From Nostocales cyanobacterium HT-58-2 (GTDB lineage Bacteria; Cyanobacteriota; Cyanobacteriia; Cyanobacteriales; Nostocaceae): DNA of 64,000 nt. The DNA is taken from the NCBI GenBank assembly GCA_002163975.1, contig CP019636.1, positions 5,769,501-5,833,500 of the forward strand. Reading direction: 5' to 3'. The position numbers and the translations under genes are program-made. Position 1 is the first letter of the stretch. Each line of letters begins with the position of its first letter. This document shows positions 35,947-44,367 of the stretch, in pieces. The notes under the pieces are model-generated. The model ran no database searches. It was not told the origin of the DNA and saw only the letters and a list, made by a program, of their open reading frames with translations.

Positions 35947-38106
35947 CTACTGCTTGACTGACTTCATCGATAAACTAATCCGCTTCAGTTTCTCATTGAC
36001 TTCTAGCACCCGCACTTTCACAACTTGTCCCACCTTGACAATTTTCTTTGGATCATCTACAAATCTGTCAGCAAGTTGGGAGATATGCACCAAACCATCT
36101 TGATGGACGCCAATATCAACAAAAGCACCGAAGTTAGCAACATTGGTGACGATACCTTCTAATTCCATCCCCACTTTGAGATCAGAGATTTCCTTGATTC
36201 CCTCTTTGAAGGTGGCATACTTAAACTCAGCACGTGGATCTCTTCCTGGCTTTTCCAATTCGTTTAGGATGTCGCGCAGAGTAGGTTCACCAACTGTGTT
36301 AGTCACGTATTTCTTGAGATTGGTTTTTTTCAGCTTTTCAGCAATTTGGGTGATTTGAGTTAATGGGACGCCTAGATCAGAGGCGATCGCCTCCACGACA
36401 GCATAACTCTCCGGGTGGACAGCTGTATTATCCAATGGGTTATTCCCACCGCGAATGCGTAAGAACCCCGCCGCCTGTTCAAACGCTTTTGGTCCCAACT
36501 TCGGGACTTTCTTCAGTTCTCGACGGTTTTTAAATGCACCATTCTGGTTACGATACGCAACAATGTTATTGGCAACGCTTGACGTAATGCCAGAAACAAA
36601 AGTCAAAAGTTCCTTGGAAGCGGTATTCAAGTCCACACCAACATAGTTGACGCAGCTTTCTACAGTTTCATCCAACTTCTTTTTTAACAACTTTTGATCC
36701 ACGTCATGCTGATATTGTCCCACACCAATAGACTTGGGATCGATTTTCACCAGTTCCGCGAGTGGATCTTGTAAACGGCGACCGATGCTAATAGCACCAC
36801 GAACGGTAACATCTAAATCGGGAAACTCTTCTAGGGCAACTTTACTGGCAGAATATATAGAAGCACCCGACTCATTCACCATCACTTTAATTGGTTTGCG
36901 TTCCATAGCTTGCAGCACTTCCAAGACAAATTCATCTGTCTCACGGGAAGCTGTACCGTTCCCAATAGCGATTAACTCAATTTTGTGCTTTTCAATCAGA
37001 TTTTTGAGGGTTTGTGCAGCTTTTAAACGTTGTTCGGCGGCTTGATGGGGAAAAACCGCTTGATATTCTAAAAATTTCCCCGTTTGATCAAGGACAGCAA
37101 CTTTGCATCCAGTCCGAAAACCCGGATCGATCGCCAGCGTCGGTTTCATTCCTGCTGGCGCAGACAGCAGCAACTCCCGCAAATTCGCTTCAAACGTCTT
37201 GATAGACTCAACATCTGCGTAGGCTTTCTTCTCAGCAATGACTTCACTCATCAAGGAAGTTTTCATCAATCGGTTGAATGCATCTTTCAGCATCGCTTGA
37301 TAAAAATCACGGATGGCGCGGACTTTCGTCTGAATTTCCTTTGACTCCAAATAAGAAAGCACTACATCCTCATCAAAGGAAATCTCAAACGACAATACTC
37401 CCTCAGCGTCACCGCGACACAACGCCAGCATATTGTGGGGTGCAATGTTTTTCACCCTCATTTGATAATTGCGGTACATCTCAAACTTGGTTGTCCCTTC
37501 GGGGTGATCATCTTTGACACGGGAGACAAACCCTCCTTCGTCTAGCAAGTAATCGCGCAGATATGCACGCAACTCTGCTTTTTCCGCGACTTCTTCCGCT
37601 AGGATATCAGATGCACCTTTAAGCGCCTCTTCTGATGTTTTCACTCCCTTTTCCTCAGAAACATACTTCGCTGCTTCTGCTTCCAGCGACGCTGATGCAC
37701 CATTTTTGACGTTTAACGACTTGATGAACTCTGCAAGCGGTTCCAATCCTTTTTCTCTGGCGACAGTAGCGCGAGTGCGGCGTTTTGGACGGTAGGGGAG
37801 ATATAAATCTTCTAATTCAGTTTTTTGTAAACAGGATTCGATTTTCTGTTTCAGTTCATCGGTTAGTTTTCCTTGTTCGGCGATCGCATTCAAAATCACC
37901 GATTTCCTTTCTTCCAATTCTGTTAAGTAATTATGCCTATCTGCAAGTTCGCGCAACTGGACTTCATTCATCTCATCAGTGCGCTCTTTACGATACCGTG
38001 CAATAAAGGGAATTGTCGCACCCTCCGCCAAAAGTTCTAGCGCGTTTTGCACCTGATAGGGTTTAAGGTTAAGTTCAGTAGCCAGTAATTGAGGAATGTT
38101 CAGCAT
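35947..38106 (-). CDS. tex: Tex family RNA-binding protein
   Basis: 719 residues, close to the usual 720-780. The order is: Tex N-terminal helical domain (IPFIARYRKERTDEMNEVQL), a YqgF-like RNase H fold (LAIDPGFRTGCKVAVLDQTG, near residue 327), helix-hairpin-helix repeats (LNTASKELLTFVSGI and NRRELKKVPKLGPKAFEQ), and a C-terminal S1 domain (GMELEGIVTNVANFGAFVDIG). Tex proteins bind nucleic acids and influence transcription and stress tolerance. It is a stand-alone conserved gene, not part of the neighbouring clusters. Confidence 0.95.
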   Translation of the reverse strand: MLNIPQLLATELNLKPYQVQNALELLAEGATIPFIARYRKERTDEMNEVQLRELADRHNYLTELEERKSVILNAIAEQGKLTDELKQKIESCLQKTELEDLYLPYRPKRRTRATVAREKGLEPLAEFIKSLNVKNGASASLEAEAAKYVSEEKGVKTSEEALKGASDILAEEVAEKAELRAYLRDYLLDEGGFVSRVKDDHPEGTTKFEMYRNYQMRVKNIAPHNMLALCRGDAEGVLSFEISFDEDVVLSYLESKEIQTKVRAIRDFYQAMLKDAFNRLMKTSLMSEVIAEKKAYADVESIKTFEANLRELLLSAPAGMKPTLAIDPGFRTGCKVAVLDQTGKFLEYQAVFPHQAAEQRLKAAQTLKNLIEKHKIELIAIGNGTASRETDEFVLEVLQAMERKPIKVMVNESGASIYSASKVALEEFPDLDVTVRGAISIGRRLQDPLAELVKIDPKSIGVGQYQHDVDQKLLKKKLDETVESCVNYVGVDLNTASKELLTFVSGITSSVANNIVAYRNQNGAFKNRRELKKVPKLGPKAFEQAAGFLRIRGGNNPLDNTAVHPESYAVVEAIASDLGVPLTQITQIAEKLKKTNLKKYVTNTVGEPTLRDILNELEKPGRDPRAEFKYATFKEGIKEISDLKVGMELEGIVTNVANFGAFVDIGVHQDGLVHISQLADRFVDDPKKIVKVGQVVKVRVLEVNEKLKRISLSMKSVKQ

Positions 38107-38349
38107 CGGGTGTCTCAGTTGAAAACGCTACTTTTTAAGGTAATACGTTAGATAGATTAAACAGTACAATCAAAAAGTGTTAATCTAATTTAATATGGAT
38201 TCCGAGATCTTGTTTTTCTACGCTGTTGTTAAGAGTAGCGTGTTATGGCTAAAACAACATAAAATGTCAAAATAAATACACCTGTTACTAACAGCAGCCC
38301 GAATAGGTACATATCAACGCTTCTGCTTTTTGATCAGAGGTGAAAAATT

Positions 38350-38685
38350 ATGGCTTTGTTTTTCCTGATTCCACTTTTTACTGGTTTAGTTGGTGGCTAC
38401 ATCTTCAAAAAGTGTTCCGATGAAATTGGATATTTTGTAGGGATATTTGCAATTGTCTGCATAGTCCTAAGTTTAGTCCTAGCACCTTGGCAGATATTGC
38501 TTTTGCTACTGATTTTTACCCTCATTACCACTAAAAAACTTTTGCAGCAATACGAGTATAAAATGAATCGTTTTGATGAAGGGAGAGAGAAACTTGATTC
38601 TGGCGGGAATCGTGAACAAGTTCTTTCTAAAGATGAAAACTCTGATATGGAGATGATACCTAAGTATCGGGGTGCCATCTACTAA
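38350..38685 (+). CDS. Small two-helix membrane protein, unknown function
   Basis: 111 residues. AGAGGTG lies 9 bases before the ATG. Two hydrophobic stretches (FFLIPLFTGLVGGYIF and a long 36-64 segment rich in Leu and Ile) are followed by a hydrophilic tail. The tail ends MIPKYRGAIY; the short YRGxxY element also occurs in small cyanobacterial DUF4278-type proteins, but the similarity is too short to rely on. I do not recognise the family. Confidence 0.6.
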   Translation: MALFFLIPLFTGLVGGYIFKKCSDEIGYFVGIFAIVCIVLSLVLAPWQILLLLLIFTLITTKKLLQQYEYKMNRFDEGREKLDSGGNREQVLSKDENSDMEMIPKYRGAIY

Positions 38686-38930
38686 ACTATAGATTTTCAT
38701 GCTGAAGTTCCGGAGATAGCCTGGTAAATAAATTACCATCCTATCCCTAGGAAAATTCACTGCTAGAAAAGCTTCTTTATTGAAAAATATAAGATAATAT
38801 TATATAATTTATAATTTTTTTTAATAGACATAAAAATTCAGTTTGTCTACATATTATTAATTTAAGAAATTAAATTTTTGAATTACCATAGGGTTTAAGA
38901 TAAGAAACAAGTCACTGTCCTTAGACTATG

Positions 38931-39419
38931 TCAAGGCTCGTACATTTGTTTGTGCTTTGCTAAAAGCTGCAGGTATTTTTCATTCGTCTTTGCTTGTATC
39001 CACTTCTCTTTAAAGATTGCTGCTGACTCAGCTTTAACTGGATCTACTTCATTAGGCAAAATATCTTTTCTAGCTTTTATCTGTGCTTCTTTAGAGGCTT
39101 CTTTTTGAGGATTAGTTTTGTACTTTCTGCCACTTTTGTGATTAGCATAGCGGCGCGATCGCGTATATCCCATTTGTAAAAACTTCCGCGCCATATCTGC
39201 ACCAACAAAATCATCTTGAGCTAAATATGTCAAAAACATTTGGTAAATTTTCTCACTCGATTCTCGGGCAATTTCTGGAGTTTTAAACCGCCAGTAGGGA
39301 AGAATTTCTGATTTGTATGGTTCGACCAAAAGGACTCCCTGCTCACCCTTACCTACGCGATAGAGTTCAGGATGCTGTCGAAAATCTATACTGGGAAAAT
39401 CTAAAGAATAATCAAACAT
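38931..39419 (-). CDS. DUF4385-like protein
   Basis: 162 residues, soluble and basic. The N terminus MFDYSLDFPSIDFRQHPELYRVGKGEQGVL followed by PYWRFKTPEIARESSEKIY and FVGADMARKFLQMGYTRSRRYANHKSGR agrees with my recollection of DUF4385 proteins found in bacteria and phages. Function unknown. The last third is Lys- and Glu-rich. It is monocistronic, 96 bp after the glycine-zipper gene on the same strand. Confidence 0.7.
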   Translation of the reverse strand: MFDYSLDFPSIDFRQHPELYRVGKGEQGVLLVEPYKSEILPYWRFKTPEIARESSEKIYQMFLTYLAQDDFVGADMARKFLQMGYTRSRRYANHKSGRKYKTNPQKEASKEAQIKARKDILPNEVDPVKAESAAIFKEKWIQAKTNEKYLQLLAKHKQMYEP

Positions 39420-39515
39420 ACATTACATTACAAGCAAGCTTTATCACATCTATGGACTTTCGCCCAAACTTTTACTGGTGATTTTGTTATATTCGGCGAT
39501 TTTATAAACTCCACT

Positions 39516-40313
39516 TTAAGAATTTTTAGCTTCTCTAATTCTAGTGACTTTTTGAATTTTTTCAGTCTGTGGTTGAATATTAGTTTGCCTAGACTCAGAA
39601 GTCGTTTCTTGTTGACTGTACTGAAATTCCTTTTCTTTCTGTTGAATCTTGTTAAAATCTATATCCTTTATGTTTATTTCTTGAAAACTATTAAGCTCTT
39701 TTCTATCTATCTCTTGAAAACTTTTAGGTTGTTGTAAATCATTTAACTCTTGAGCAGCCTGTTCACTAATACCAGGTTCAATATCAAGTTTAATAGTATT
39801 TTTTACTGCATTCTCTATACTGTTGACACCATAGTTAACAGCGTCCACAACATTCTTAGCTGCTCCTACTACGGATGGTTTGACCTCCTCAACTGTATTC
39901 TTAACTGCGTGTATTGTTTCTACTACGGATGGTTTGGCTTCGTCAACTGTATCCTTGACTGTATGTACTACGTCTACCACAGATGTTTTGGCTTCCTCAA
40001 CTGTATCCTTGACTGTATTTCCCACACTGTTGACATTGTGGTTAACAGTATCAGCTACACTCTTGACTGCGTCCACTAAACTGTCTACTGTACGGTTAAC
40101 ACGCACAGCTGTACCCTTTCCAACCAAAGCGCCTGCGACTGCGCCCACCACAGCACCAGAAACTCCTCCCACTCTACGACCAAGTAAACCACCGATGGCT
40201 GCTCCAACTAAACCACCGCCTATACCTGAACCTGCTCGTTGAGCTGCGCGTAGCTCTTTGATGCGCTCGGTATTTTCGTCACACTGCTCACTAAGCTGCT
40301 TATTATCACTCAT
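39516..40313 (-). CDS. Glycine-zipper protein with 18-residue amphipathic repeats (paralogue 1)
   Basis: 265 residues. Residues 28-66 form a glycine zipper (GGGLVGAAIGGLLG, GAVVGAVAGALVG), which often inserts in membranes. Residues 100-153 hold three 18-residue repeats: TVKDTVEEAKTSVVDVVH, TVKDTVDEAKPSVVETIH and AVKNTVEEVKPSVVGAAK. The C-terminal 80 residues are polar and Gln-rich. AGAGGG precedes the ATG. The plan is shared with the two genes upstream (40359 and 41987). It recalls LEA-type or apolipoprotein-like stress proteins, but no function can be stated. Confidence 0.72.
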   Translation of the reverse strand: MSDNKQLSEQCDENTERIKELRAAQRAGSGIGGGLVGAAIGGLLGRRVGGVSGAVVGAVAGALVGKGTAVRVNRTVDSLVDAVKSVADTVNHNVNSVGNTVKDTVEEAKTSVVDVVHTVKDTVDEAKPSVVETIHAVKNTVEEVKPSVVGAAKNVVDAVNYGVNSIENAVKNTIKLDIEPGISEQAAQELNDLQQPKSFQEIDRKELNSFQEINIKDIDFNKIQQKEKEFQYSQQETTSESRQTNIQPQTEKIQKVTRIREAKNS

Positions 40314-40321
40314 AGCCCTCT

Positions 40322-40354
40322 AAAAAATTGTTAGGGTGGGCAATCCCCACCCTA
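40322..40354 (-). terminator. Intrinsic terminator of paralogue 2
   Basis: On the minus strand the arms TAGGGTGGG and CCCACCCTA flank a 5-base loop and are followed by ACAATTTTTTAG. It starts 4 bp after the stop of the gene at 40359 and is one copy of the TAGGGTGGGC palindrome family. Confidence 0.8.
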
Positions 40355-40358
40355 CGCT

Positions 40359-40955
40359 TTACTTCTTGTGTTCTACTGGGACTAAAATGTATGCTGTTTG
40401 GTCATTAGGAATGTTGACACTTTGAGTACCTGAAGGCTTGACATCTTCGGCTGGGCTCTTAACTACGTTCATTGTATTTGTGACAGAGTGGGTAACTCCT
40501 TCAGCAGCACCCTTAACGATGTCCATTGTGTTCGTGACTGTGTCGTTAATCCCTACCGCTGTAGTTTTAACAGTACCCACAGTTGTGTTTACAGTCTCGT
40601 TAACACCCAAAGCTGAGCTTTTTAGGTTATCCCCTACATCTTTTACGGTGTCATTAACACCCTCAGCTATTGTATTTATAGCGCCTCCTACACCTTGTAC
40701 AGTTTGGTTGAAATTTTGGGCTGTATTTTTTACCTTGTCTCCTACATTTTTTACGGTTTGGTTAACCCTTTCGGCTGTACCTTTTATGGTTAAAGCCCCC
40801 GCTATTGCGCCTAACGTAGCACCAATAAGCGCTCCAATCGCTATTTTAGATAATCCATTACTGGTATCTTTTGCAACTTCATAAGCATCAGGTTTATATG
40901 TATCTACATCAATATTCCCTTCAGGCTGATCCAAAAGCTGCTGGTTCTCATTCAT
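40359..40955 (-). CDS. Glycine-zipper protein with amphipathic repeats (paralogue 2)
   Basis: 198 residues. AAGGAAA stands 8 bases before the ATG. After a polar N terminus, residues 38-56 are a glycine zipper (AIGALIGATLGAIAGAL). A long run of Val/Asn/Thr-rich repeats follows (RVNQTVKNVGDKVKN, GVNDTVKDVGDNLKS, GVNETVNTTVGTVKT, GINDTVTNTMDIVKG). The spacing of GVN/GIN starts is about 18-19 residues. The C terminus is short. It shares its plan with paralogues at 39516 and 41987 and has its own terminator, so the genes are probably separate transcription units. Confidence 0.72.
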   Translation of the reverse strand: MNENQQLLDQPEGNIDVDTYKPDAYEVAKDTSNGLSKIAIGALIGATLGAIAGALTIKGTAERVNQTVKNVGDKVKNTAQNFNQTVQGVGGAINTIAEGVNDTVKDVGDNLKSSALGVNETVNTTVGTVKTTAVGINDTVTNTMDIVKGAAEGVTHSVTNTMNVVKSPAEDVKPSGTQSVNIPNDQTAYILVPVEHKK

Positions 40956-41180
40956 AACAATCGTTTCCTTTATGCCAAAACTAGTTAATTGCTATCTGCT
41001 TATACGACACTTAGACCTTTTTCCTTAATTTGACAAAATCTCAGGTGGAGAAACCATATCCTATGACTTGCAAGATGCCTATGTTTGCAGGTAGTCCAAT
41101 CGGACTACCTTTATTGGGGCAGCATTGTTACAGTGTCTAAGTTTTACTGCTGATCCTTGGAATGTTAAATTGTTATTGTT

Positions 41181-41640
41181 GACGCTTCCAGGGCTACCAC
41201 ATTTCGCTTCGCTCCAATGTGTTGTAAAGCCGTGGGATTCTTGGTTCATCGACGTACCTTAAAACTATCTATCTCTTGCGAGCAGTCCTCAAACCAAAAA
41301 CCCGTTCTATTGAACCAAGTTTTGAGCTTGATTTAGATAGCCCCAGAGGGCTTCATCATCCCCAAGCGTTAGGTACTTGTAGACAGTGCCTTAGAAGCTG
41401 GTTCTGTCATTTCCCTGGTTTTCGTGCGCCCCACGATACCTTGATTTGTTAAATTATTTTGCTTTTTCTGGATTTGGTTTGTGTTAGAAACTCTGGCTAT
41501 GTTTTAACTCGAATTCGCCACCGAGCAGCAAGTATTGTGATTCGACCACGGAGTGGGGTACTGTCTGCCAAAAGGCTCAACCCTATTTGCCGGACACCCT
41601 GTCTTGGACTTTCACCTGTCGCTACAATTAGTATAACACC
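41181..41640 (-). pseudogene. Possible relic of an IS200/IS605-type element (tnpB 3' end)
   Basis: On the minus strand the sequence GAATCCCACGGCTTTA (near 41225-41240) followed by a degenerate return arm ending in GTCAA resembles the subterminal hairpin at the right end of IS605-family elements. Upstream on that strand are two short frames with stops between them (41514-41640, then about 41385-41510) that read like a degraded transposase tail. No zinc-ribbon or catalytic motif survives, so identity is tentative. The block is non-coding now. Confidence 0.3.
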
Positions 41641-41661
41641 AAGAACTAAAGAGTCGCGAAC

Positions 41662-42243
41662 ATGGACAAGAAAAGATTGAAGAACGTACCTATTTTGTAT
41701 GAAGGAATTAAGAAGAAGCGAGCCATTGGATTAACGGACACAGCCTATCAAAACCTTCAAGAAGCGGCGGCGGCTGAGAAACTCTGTTTGTCCGAATTCG
41801 TTGAAACATGGGCACGGCAGCTAAAGCTGCAACGCATTCATGAGTCAGCACTGAAGGAGGGTTTCCAACGCCAGATGCTCCACTTGGGGAAACACGCCAG
41901 GTGCTACAACGCGGGGAACCCGCGCAACGCACTGGCTCCCCAAGACCGCACTGGCTCCTCCGTAGGTGTCTGGCGTCCCCACACCTTCAACGTGTGGGCT
42001 TTCTGCTTTCATTGCTGTAATCGTCAATCCGAGTCATTTTTTGCTCAAGCGAGTCCTCAACACCAGAATTTACTGGAATTTCAGCGTCTAGAGGCACAAT
42101 TGGATCGACAATTTGAGGCTCAGTCTGTTCTGGGGTTGAAATGTAGACCATCGGGGTACGATCCATCTCAACCTCATTCATTGGCTGGTTGCTTGCCACC
42201 GTCCGCTCTTGATATTGATTGCTCTGATTTTCAGATGGCTTAG
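41662..42243 (+). CDS. Possible ribbon-helix-helix-like protein, read through into repeat DNA
   Basis: The first 57 codons give a credible small protein: basic start MDKKRLKNVPILYEGIKKKR, then AIGLTDTAYQNLQEAAAAE and LCLSEFVETWARQL, which resembles the helix-turn pattern of cyanobacterial CopG-like proteins. After residue 60 the frame runs through a GC-rich dispersed repeat and then antisense to paralogue 3 for 257 bp, so the C-terminal two thirds are unlikely to be native. It may be a truncated gene left by the adjacent element. Confidence 0.35.
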   Translation: MDKKRLKNVPILYEGIKKKRAIGLTDTAYQNLQEAAAAEKLCLSEFVETWARQLKLQRIHESALKEGFQRQMLHLGKHARCYNAGNPRNALAPQDRTGSSVGVWRPHTFNVWAFCFHCCNRQSESFFAQASPQHQNLLEFQRLEAQLDRQFEAQSVLGLKCRPSGYDPSQPHSLAGCLPPSALDIDCSDFQMA

Positions 42244-42976
42244 CATTCTGTGCTGCATGTTGTACAGTTTGGTTAACACTCTGTGCTGTATCCTTAACTG
42301 TATCTGCTGCACCTTGAGCGGCTTGCTTAGTACCCTCAACAACGGAGTTTGCTGTCTCCTTAACTGTATTTGCAGCAGTTTGTACAGCTTGGTTAATACC
42401 TCCAGCTGTACTCTGTACTACGTCTAATGTACTTACGACCGCTTGCTTAGTCCCCTCAGTAACACCCTTGGCTGTATCCACAGTGCCACCGATAACAACT
42501 TGGGTAGTCCCCTCAGCAATACTCTTTACCGCTTCCCCTACACCTTTTCCTGTTTGGCTAAGACCGGCACCTATAGTCTTTGCGGCTTCTCCGACACCTT
42601 TTGCAGCAACGTTAAAGCCCTGAGCTATTCTTCTACCAGCAAAAGCACCTGTTACTGACCCCAATGTACCACCAATGAGTCCGCCTATGAGTGCTCTGGT
42701 CAGCATAGCATTCCCGCCTCCGTTTGCTGGTTGAGCACTGGGTTGACCACTAACCCCAACAGAAGAAGCATTAGCGTCTGTAGATACCCTTGCATCTATG
42801 TTTGTGCCTGCGGAACTTACACTAGGTTGACCAACACTCATGCGATTAGCATCATCGGTTTTAGATACCCCAACCTCTGCGTTTGTCCCTGCTGTGCCTA
42901 CATAAGTTTGATCTGTGTTTGCGCTGTTAGTAGTATGGACACCCTGCATATCCGAAGCCTGCCTACTCTCAACCAT
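41987..42976 (-). CDS. Glycine-zipper protein with amphipathic repeats (paralogue 3)
   Basis: 329 residues. AAGGGAG stands 8 bases before the ATG. The N-terminal 85 residues are Ser/Thr/Asn-rich with loosely repeated VGTAGTNAEVGVSK, VSSAGTNIDARVST elements. Residues 95-116 form the glycine zipper (ALIGGLIGGTLGSVTGAFAG). Residues 120-240 carry repeated Ala/Val/Thr helices (GVGEAAKTIGAG, GVGEAVKSIAEG, GVTEGTKQAVVS, SVVEGTKQAAQG). The C terminus is acidic. It shares its design with 40359 and 39516. A surface, membrane-associated or desiccation role is conceivable but unproven. Confidence 0.7.
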   Translation of the reverse strand: MVESRQASDMQGVHTTNSANTDQTYVGTAGTNAEVGVSKTDDANRMSVGQPSVSSAGTNIDARVSTDANASSVGVSGQPSAQPANGGGNAMLTRALIGGLIGGTLGSVTGAFAGRRIAQGFNVAAKGVGEAAKTIGAGLSQTGKGVGEAVKSIAEGTTQVVIGGTVDTAKGVTEGTKQAVVSTLDVVQSTAGGINQAVQTAANTVKETANSVVEGTKQAAQGAADTVKDTAQSVNQTVQHAAQNAKPSENQSNQYQERTVASNQPMNEVEMDRTPMVYISTPEQTEPQIVDPIVPLDAEIPVNSGVEDSLEQKMTRIDDYSNESRKPTR

Positions 42977-43521
42977 ATCAATTACTCCCTTAATCCAAAA
43001 GCTTCAACGCTCGTTTCCTATGGATTGTTTCCATCTGCAAATTTAACGATTACAAATAATAAGTTAACCGCTCTAAAGACAGACATACTAAATGTCATAG
43101 TATCTCTGGAGTTATATTATTATTGATAGGTATATTTGTATAAATTGCCTGTATCTAATCTATTGAATTATTTACTTTTATAAAAATTTAAAAATTTTCT
43201 TTATAATGAATGAATTGTGTTGTTGTGATTATTATGTTTCACAGTAAAGTGTTGCAATCGTTCCTTTATTGACTGGCAAAATCAGGATATTTTTTATTTA
43301 AATCGACTAAAATCAGGAGAATAGGGCAATATTACTGTCTGAATTTATCCAGATAAGACGCTTTCCTTTATAGCTAATTTTTCTGTTTAATTCTTGCAAT
43401 AGTTCAGTATAAGGCTCTCAGTGATTATCAACCAAATTAAATATCCAATAATTTAGAAATTCTCTAGCTTTTTGTATCATTAAGTTTAGTTTCTATCTCA
43501 AACAGTCAATTGAGTTCCACA
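42977..43521. other. AT-rich intergenic region
   Basis: About 545 bp between the divergent paralogue 3 and VOC genes. It is AT-rich with runs of A and T and no open frame that resembles a protein. Promoters for both genes are expected here; I could not define them. Confidence 0.5.
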
Positions 43522-43983
43522 ATGCTACAAAGTCCCCAATCTCTGAAGACTACCCTCAGTTCAGGTGAGCTGCGACGCGTGCATCACATCGCCCTCAACG
43601 TCCATGATATGCAAGCCTCTCGGCACTTTTACGGCACTATTCTAGGTTTGCATGAACTAACTGGTGATGAAGTTCCCGCAACTCTTGTGGATTTAGTAGC
43701 ACAGGGTAAGGTTGCCAATTTTATCACCCCTGATGGAACTATCCTCGATTTATTTTGGGAACCAGACTTACCCCCACCAGACCCAAATCCGGAACGTACC
43801 TTTACCAGAGCATATCACCTAGCGTTTGACATTGCTCCTGAGTTGTTTGAGCAAGCAGTCGAAGTCATAAGACAAAATCAAATTGCGATCGCTCACGGAC
43901 CAGTCACGCGTCCCACTGGCAGAGGCGTGTACTTCTACGACCCGGATGGCTTTATGATAGAGATTCGTTGCGATCCAGAGTAA
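43522..43983 (+). CDS. VOC (glyoxalase/bleomycin resistance) family protein
   Basis: 153 residues from ATG 43522; a TTG at 43510 is in frame and neither has a ribosome site. Two beta-alpha-beta modules are visible: RRVHHIALNVHDMQASRHFY (metal His) with ILDLFWEPD, and RAYHLAFDIAPELFEQAVEV with GRGVYFYDPDGFMIEIRC (metal Glu). Members are metal-dependent dioxygenases, lyases or binding proteins. Substrate unknown. The next gene begins 50 bp downstream behind a heptamer repeat array. Confidence 0.85.
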   Translation: MLQSPQSLKTTLSSGELRRVHHIALNVHDMQASRHFYGTILGLHELTGDEVPATLVDLVAQGKVANFITPDGTILDLFWEPDLPPPDPNPERTFTRAYHLAFDIAPELFEQAVEVIRQNQIAIAHGPVTRPTGRGVYFYDPDGFMIEIRCDPE

Positions 43984-43991
43984 GTGGGTTT

Positions 43992-44040
43992 TTGACTCTT
44001 GACTTTTGACTCTTGACTCTTGACTTTTGACTCATGACTA
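43992..44040. repeat. Heptanucleotide STRR array (TTGACTC/TTGACTT), six units plus a diverged seventh
   Basis: Units at 43992, 43999, 44006, 44013, 44020 and 44027 alternate TTGACTC and TTGACTT. The next seven bases, ATGACTA, are a changed unit and hold the start codon of the following gene. Heptamer arrays of this kind are known from heterocyst-forming cyanobacteria. Confidence 0.9.
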
Positions 44041-44324
44041 ATTTAGAAAAGACATATCAAGTTATCGAAGAGGCGATAAAAAAACCTCCAATTCCACACG
44101 AACCAGAGAAGCAGTCATTGAAAGGTTGGGCGATGTATTGCCTACGAGACAGAGGTTTTAAGGTGATATATGCTCAAAATGCTGACTTTGCTGTTGAAAC
44201 GAGAGACCGTGACAAGATTTATTTTAAAGTTACAAACAATGCCAGCGATTTAGATGGGCAATTCGGCTGGATCGTTTGGGATAGTGCTACAAAAAACGCT
44301 AGCCTCATTCCACCCACATCTTAG
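44034..44324 (+). CDS. Small hypothetical protein
   Basis: 96 residues, soluble. It contains SLKGWAMYCLRDRGFKVIYAQ and ADFAVETRDRDKIYFKVTN, an alpha-beta pattern that could be a compact nuclease-like or binding fold, but no catalytic motif is convincing. The ATG lies within the last, degenerate unit of the STRR array and has no ribosome site, so an alternative start is not excluded; no other ATG is present before residue 34. I do not recognise the family. Confidence 0.6.
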   Translation: MTNLEKTYQVIEEAIKKPPIPHEPEKQSLKGWAMYCLRDRGFKVIYAQNADFAVETRDRDKIYFKVTNNASDLDGQFGWIVWDSATKNASLIPPTS

Positions 44325-44367
44325 TTTCTGTATTTTTTTGCATGGTACGGTTGTGAAAAAAGTACAA

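Noticed and set aside
39552..40884. Long plus-strand frames antisense to the glycine-zipper genes
   Set aside because: They are mirror images of the repetitive coding sequence; only the minus strand has ribosome sites and a shared domain plan.
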